The notes under the pieces are model-generated. The model ran no database searches. It was given only the letters and a program-made list of their open reading frames with translations, and was not told the DNA's origin. A DNA stretch of 64,000 nt, taken from positions 29,117,897 to 29,181,896 of the forward strand of contig LS997563.1 of the NCBI GenBank assembly GCA_000469685.2. The letters run 5' to 3'. The translations under genes and the position numbers were made by a program. The number at the start of each line of letters is the position of its first letter. Position 1 is the first letter of the stretch. Positions 61,451 to 64,000 of the stretch are shown one piece after another. Source of the stretch: Haemonchus contortus (Eukaryota; Nematoda; Chromadorea; Rhabditida; Trichostrongylidae).

Positions 61451-63368
61451 CACAAAAGGTGGAGTTGTACTGTCTCAGAAATCACGGCATCAATACGAGG
61501 TATGCGCGGAGGACTACTGCCTAACCTACAGCAGTCCGCGGCAGCAGGAGATTATTCTCTTTCCACCTCAAATCGTGTTACACGAACATCAGGTAAAATG
61601 GAAAGTTTTCGATGGAAACACAGTAGAAATAATGGAAATAACATGTACAGCAGCACCTTTCTGCGACCAGATCGACTGCATATTCTGCGTAGCAATAATA
61701 ACAAATCCCGAGTGCTGGCCAAGGACGGCAATTTTCCTAACCGGACTACTTGCATATATGCTGATAACGGTCTGCTACGTTTTATTCCATGTTCCAGTCA
61801 TCATGGGCAGCCCAATATTATATGTCTTCCGGATTACGGGGAAAATAGGAGTGCTGACAATGAAAATGGTGATCACATCAATTGTGGGAATCATATCCGC
61901 ATTACCTGGAAGAGTTTTACGAAGACCACGGAGAAACAGACGTCTCTGGACGGGAATAACCACACTCCTCACCACTGCACTTCTCTTCACTACCTGCACA
62001 ATATCAAAAGGATGTCAAGATGTGGATATTTTTGATCATCAGATACATAACTGTCGAAAAAACGACAAAGGAGAATTCTGCACCATAGATACGATAGAAA
62101 TTATAAAAATTAACCCTTTCAAACAAGAAGCTTGTCTTCGTCTTACCAACAACAAAACGAATCTCTTGAAAATTAAGCTGCTATGGAAAGCCCTCGACCT
62201 AATATGCGAAAAGGAAACGGTAATGTTCACACGCAGCACGAAGTACGGGCTTCTCGACAGCAAACGATGTCCACACAAGGGATCGTGCACGGGCGAAAAG
62301 TGTGGAGCAGTTAATAGGACGTCGTTAATACCTGAACTCGACAAAGTAAACCACCTCCCAGGAGTCACCGGATGTGCGGAAAGCTGCGGAGGAATAGGCT
62401 GTGATTGCTTCTATCCTAGCTCGGGCTGTCTTTTCTACAGGATATATCTTATCCCTCACGACGAGTCGGTCTATGAAATTTTCCGTTGCACTAGGTGGAA
62501 GGAGATGGTACAAGTACAGATGGCAATAAGCAAGGTTAACAGAGAGACAAAGATTCACCACTTTAACCTCTCACCTAACCAGCCCCGAAGACTACCTCCA
62601 ACCACTATCACGCTTTCATCATTGAGCGTACCTCCGACACCGTCTTTGAGCTCACTTTTCGTATCAGATGAAAGTCATATGGCTTTGGCACCACCCACAT
62701 ATGCCCCACCAATAAGATGTGGTACCTGGGCAGAAGCTAAAATCATGTCATGTGAAATAGTGGAGGACTGCAAATGCACTCCCGCAGAAGTAAAAATGTT
62801 ATGTGATTGCAAAAATTTGAACCTTACTGCTCATATGCTCAATCCCGAACATCAATTACCCATCATACGACCAAATGTGGAATTTCGAAGGCAACGCGAC
62901 CTAGTGGTGGCACGTATACCGAATTTACCTACGGCAGAGTTCATCGTTAGGATTAAGGACGAGCTTCATACAACGACGGTAACATCAGACGCCGTTTGTT
63001 CAGTAAAAAGCACAGAATGCACAGGCTGCTATAATTGCGCAAAAGGAGCACTAGCTGAAATTATATGTGCATCTTCTACACCTGAAGAAAGAGCAGAAAT
63101 CCGATGCGGAGACTACGGATTCACGGTCCCCTGTTCATCTCAAGGAACCAAATCACAGCTTCGCTTCGCTCCCAAACGAGCACAGTTCCATCTCAATTGC
63201 ATGGTACAATGTGGAAGGATCCAACAAGCGTTTGAGATAGACGGTATTCTTCGTTATACCGGAGTCTTAAGTACGGCTCTAAGAAGAGTTCTTAGTGGAG
63301 AAAGCGAAGTTTTTTCGGAAATTAACTTCCCAGATATCAGCCATATCCTAGATGTGTTCTTCGGATAG
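61449..63368 (+). CDS. env: env-like glycoprotein, phlebovirus glycoprotein type, ectodomain part
   Basis: The frame is open from upstream of 61,449 (the first GTG is at 61,575 and the first ATG at 61,632), so no convincing start exists and expression by splicing or frameshift is likely. Cys-rich sequence precedes two hydrophobic stretches (around 61,720-61,900 and 61,950-62,000). The second could act as the internal signal before the fusion-protein half. The Cys-dense block GCAESCGGIGCDCF (about 62,370-62,412) and the spaced Cys pattern to the end fit the phlebovirus G2 (class II fusion) family known from nematode BEL env genes. The frame stops at TAG 63,366-63,368, just before the membrane anchor. 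Confidence 0.8.
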   Translation, partial: CTKGGVVLSQKSRHQYEVCAEDYCLTYSSPRQQEIILFPPQIVLHEHQVKWKVFDGNTVEIMEITCTAAPFCDQIDCIFCVAIITNPECWPRTAIFLTGLLAYMLITVCYVLFHVPVIMGSPILYVFRITGKIGVLTMKMVITSIVGIISALPGRVLRRPRRNRRLWTGITTLLTTALLFTTCTISKGCQDVDIFDHQIHNCRKNDKGEFCTIDTIEIIKINPFKQEACLRLTNNKTNLLKIKLLWKALDLICEKETVMFTRSTKYGLLDSKRCPHKGSCTGEKCGAVNRTSLIPELDKVNHLPGVTGCAESCGGIGCDCFYPSSGCLFYRIYLIPHDESVYEIFRCTRWKEMVQVQMAISKVNRETKIHHFNLSPNQPRRLPPTTITLSSLSVPPTPSLSSLFVSDESHMALAPPTYAPPIRCGTWAEAKIMSCEIVEDCKCTPAEVKMLCDCKNLNLTAHMLNPEHQLPIIRPNVEFRRQRDLVVARIPNLPTAEFIVRIKDELHTTTVTSDAVCSVKSTECTGCYNCAKGALAEIICASSTPEERAEIRCGDYGFTVPCSSQGTKSQLRFAPKRAQFHLNCMVQCGRIQQAFEIDGILRYTGVLSTALRRVLSGESEVFSEINFPDISHILDVFFG

Positions 63369-63599
63369 AGCGGAACACTGCTCATCACAGCGCTCGTTGT
63401 GTTTATGGCACTTTTGACAACATACATCTTTCTGACTAACACTGCATGCCTTTTCATCCTGAGATCAATCTATCGCCTCATTAAAATTATTTGTCGATTG
63501 CTATATCAGATTACGAGGATAATCATTTGCATGCCAGCGAGATTATTCCACCATCTACACAGAGAAAACATGGCGAAACCGGAAGGAAAACTATACTAA
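63369..63599 (+). pseudogene. env membrane anchor and tail, separated by an in-frame stop
   Basis: In the same frame as the ectodomain, a strongly hydrophobic segment (TLLITALVVFMALLTTYIFL) and a second hydrophobic, basic stretch follow directly after the TAG and end at TAA 63,597-63,599. This is the expected transmembrane anchor and cytoplasmic tail. It is cut off here unless the TAG is read through or is an error. Confidence 0.75.
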
Positions 63600-63727
63600 A
63601 ATTGTCGTTATACACGAGCACGATCATATAGCGCTCATCATATGGAACGATTGCACTAACAATCAGCTTCCTCGAAAAGGATACTATTCCAGTCGAGTAC
63701 CAAGAAAATGAATGGAAGATCTTTCAG

Positions 63728-64000
63728 ATGTCTTCTTCCGATCATCTCGAGAATCGTCTACGAAAAGAACTGTACAGGAAAATTTCCATTGTAGAGAGTT
63801 CACACGCACGACCCTCAGAAGGACTGATTCAAGAAAGGATTCGCTACTATGGAAACAAATGCTACGAGGCGAACCAAATGATTCAACAGGCACGCTATGA
63901 GTACGCCGCACTAAGATCCGATAAGGAACACCTTTTTAATAGAAGAGGCGGAGCGTTTCACTACTTAGTGAAACTCAGACAGCTGGCAGCATCACATCGT
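63728..64000 (+). CDS. open frame downstream of env, runs off window
   Basis: From ATG 63,728 the frame stays open for 91 codons to the last base of the window, and it is open upstream to about 63,630. The product is charged, with many Arg, Glu, Tyr and Gln residues (HLENRLRKELYRKI; NQMIQQARYEYAAL), suggesting a helical or coiled-coil protein. I recognise no domain. Its position between env and the expected 3' LTR makes it an accessory frame of the retrotransposon, or the edge of a nested or flanking sequence. Confidence 0.5.
   Translation, partial: MSSSDHLENRLRKELYRKISIVESSHARPSEGLIQERIRYYGNKCYEANQMIQQARYEYAALRSDKEHLFNRRGGAFHYLVKLRQLAASHR

Larger units (their letters stand above)
55240..64000 (+). 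mobile_element. env-bearing BEL/Pao LTR retrotransposon (3' end outside window)
   Basis: The order is gag, protease, Pao-type reverse transcriptase, RNase H, zinc-binding integrase, DUF5641-type C-terminal domain and envelope-like glycoprotein, all on the plus strand. This is diagnostic of BEL/Pao elements of the kind that gained an env gene in nematodes. The left boundary is only estimated, because the 3' LTR needed to define the LTRs is beyond 64,000. The coding region changes frame at about 56,215, about 57,510 and about 60,930. An in-frame stop splits env at 63,366. Divergence looks low outside these breaks, which suggests a fairly young copy or sequencing/assembly errors. Confidence 0.9.

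Overview
The window looks like a nematode genome, most likely a strongylid parasite of the hookworm group. This is an inference. It rests on small exons, introns often only 45-75 bp long with TTTCAG-type acceptors, AATAAA signals, and dense fossils of nematode transposon families (RTE LINEs, Penelope-like elements with GIY-YIG, env-bearing BEL/Pao). No rRNA, canonical tRNA gene, operon or CRISPR array was seen. Most real coding sequence lies in exons too short to show as long open frames, so I built gene models from splice signals, codon phase and family similarity.

Layout. (1) 825-12,622, minus: a complete 10-exon TMEM151-family membrane protein gene (490 aa, all phases consistent). A tRNA-derived SINE with a perfect 13-bp target duplication sits in one intron. 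(2) 12,623-29,500: gene-poor, with dispersed repeats, simple repeats and a TTAA-flanked MITE (23,356-23,966). (3) 29,550-32,290: a decayed RTE-type LINE (endonuclease to reverse transcriptase) abutting a second SINE copy. (4) 32,392-42,081, plus: gene 1, which ends in a 4,980-bp exon encoding a Lys/Glu-rich protein with 23 tandem 29-residue repeats. Its introns hold a second TTAA MITE and a LINE fragment. (5) 42,889-44,417: two Penelope-like 3' ends in inverted orientation. (6) 45,231-50,480, plus: gene 2, a 10-exon, 527-aa paralogue of gene 1 sharing three consecutive conserved exons and intron phases. (7) 51,053-53,770: two foldback elements, a second copy of the 22.3-23.35 kb repeat and a SINE scrap. 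(8) 53,908-54,524, minus: the 3' exons of a short-chain dehydrogenase/reductase. (9) about 55.3 kb to the window end: an env-bearing BEL/Pao retrotransposon with gag, protease, RT, RNase H, integrase, a phlebovirus-glycoprotein-like env and a further open frame that runs off the window. Its frames are broken in several places.

The most notable points are these. The two TTAA-flanked MITEs each carry a pair of subterminal hairpins whose stems differ between elements only by compensatory base-pair changes. Genes 1 and 2 form a tandem pair with a shared module I do not recognise, and one copy has gained a large repetitive tail.
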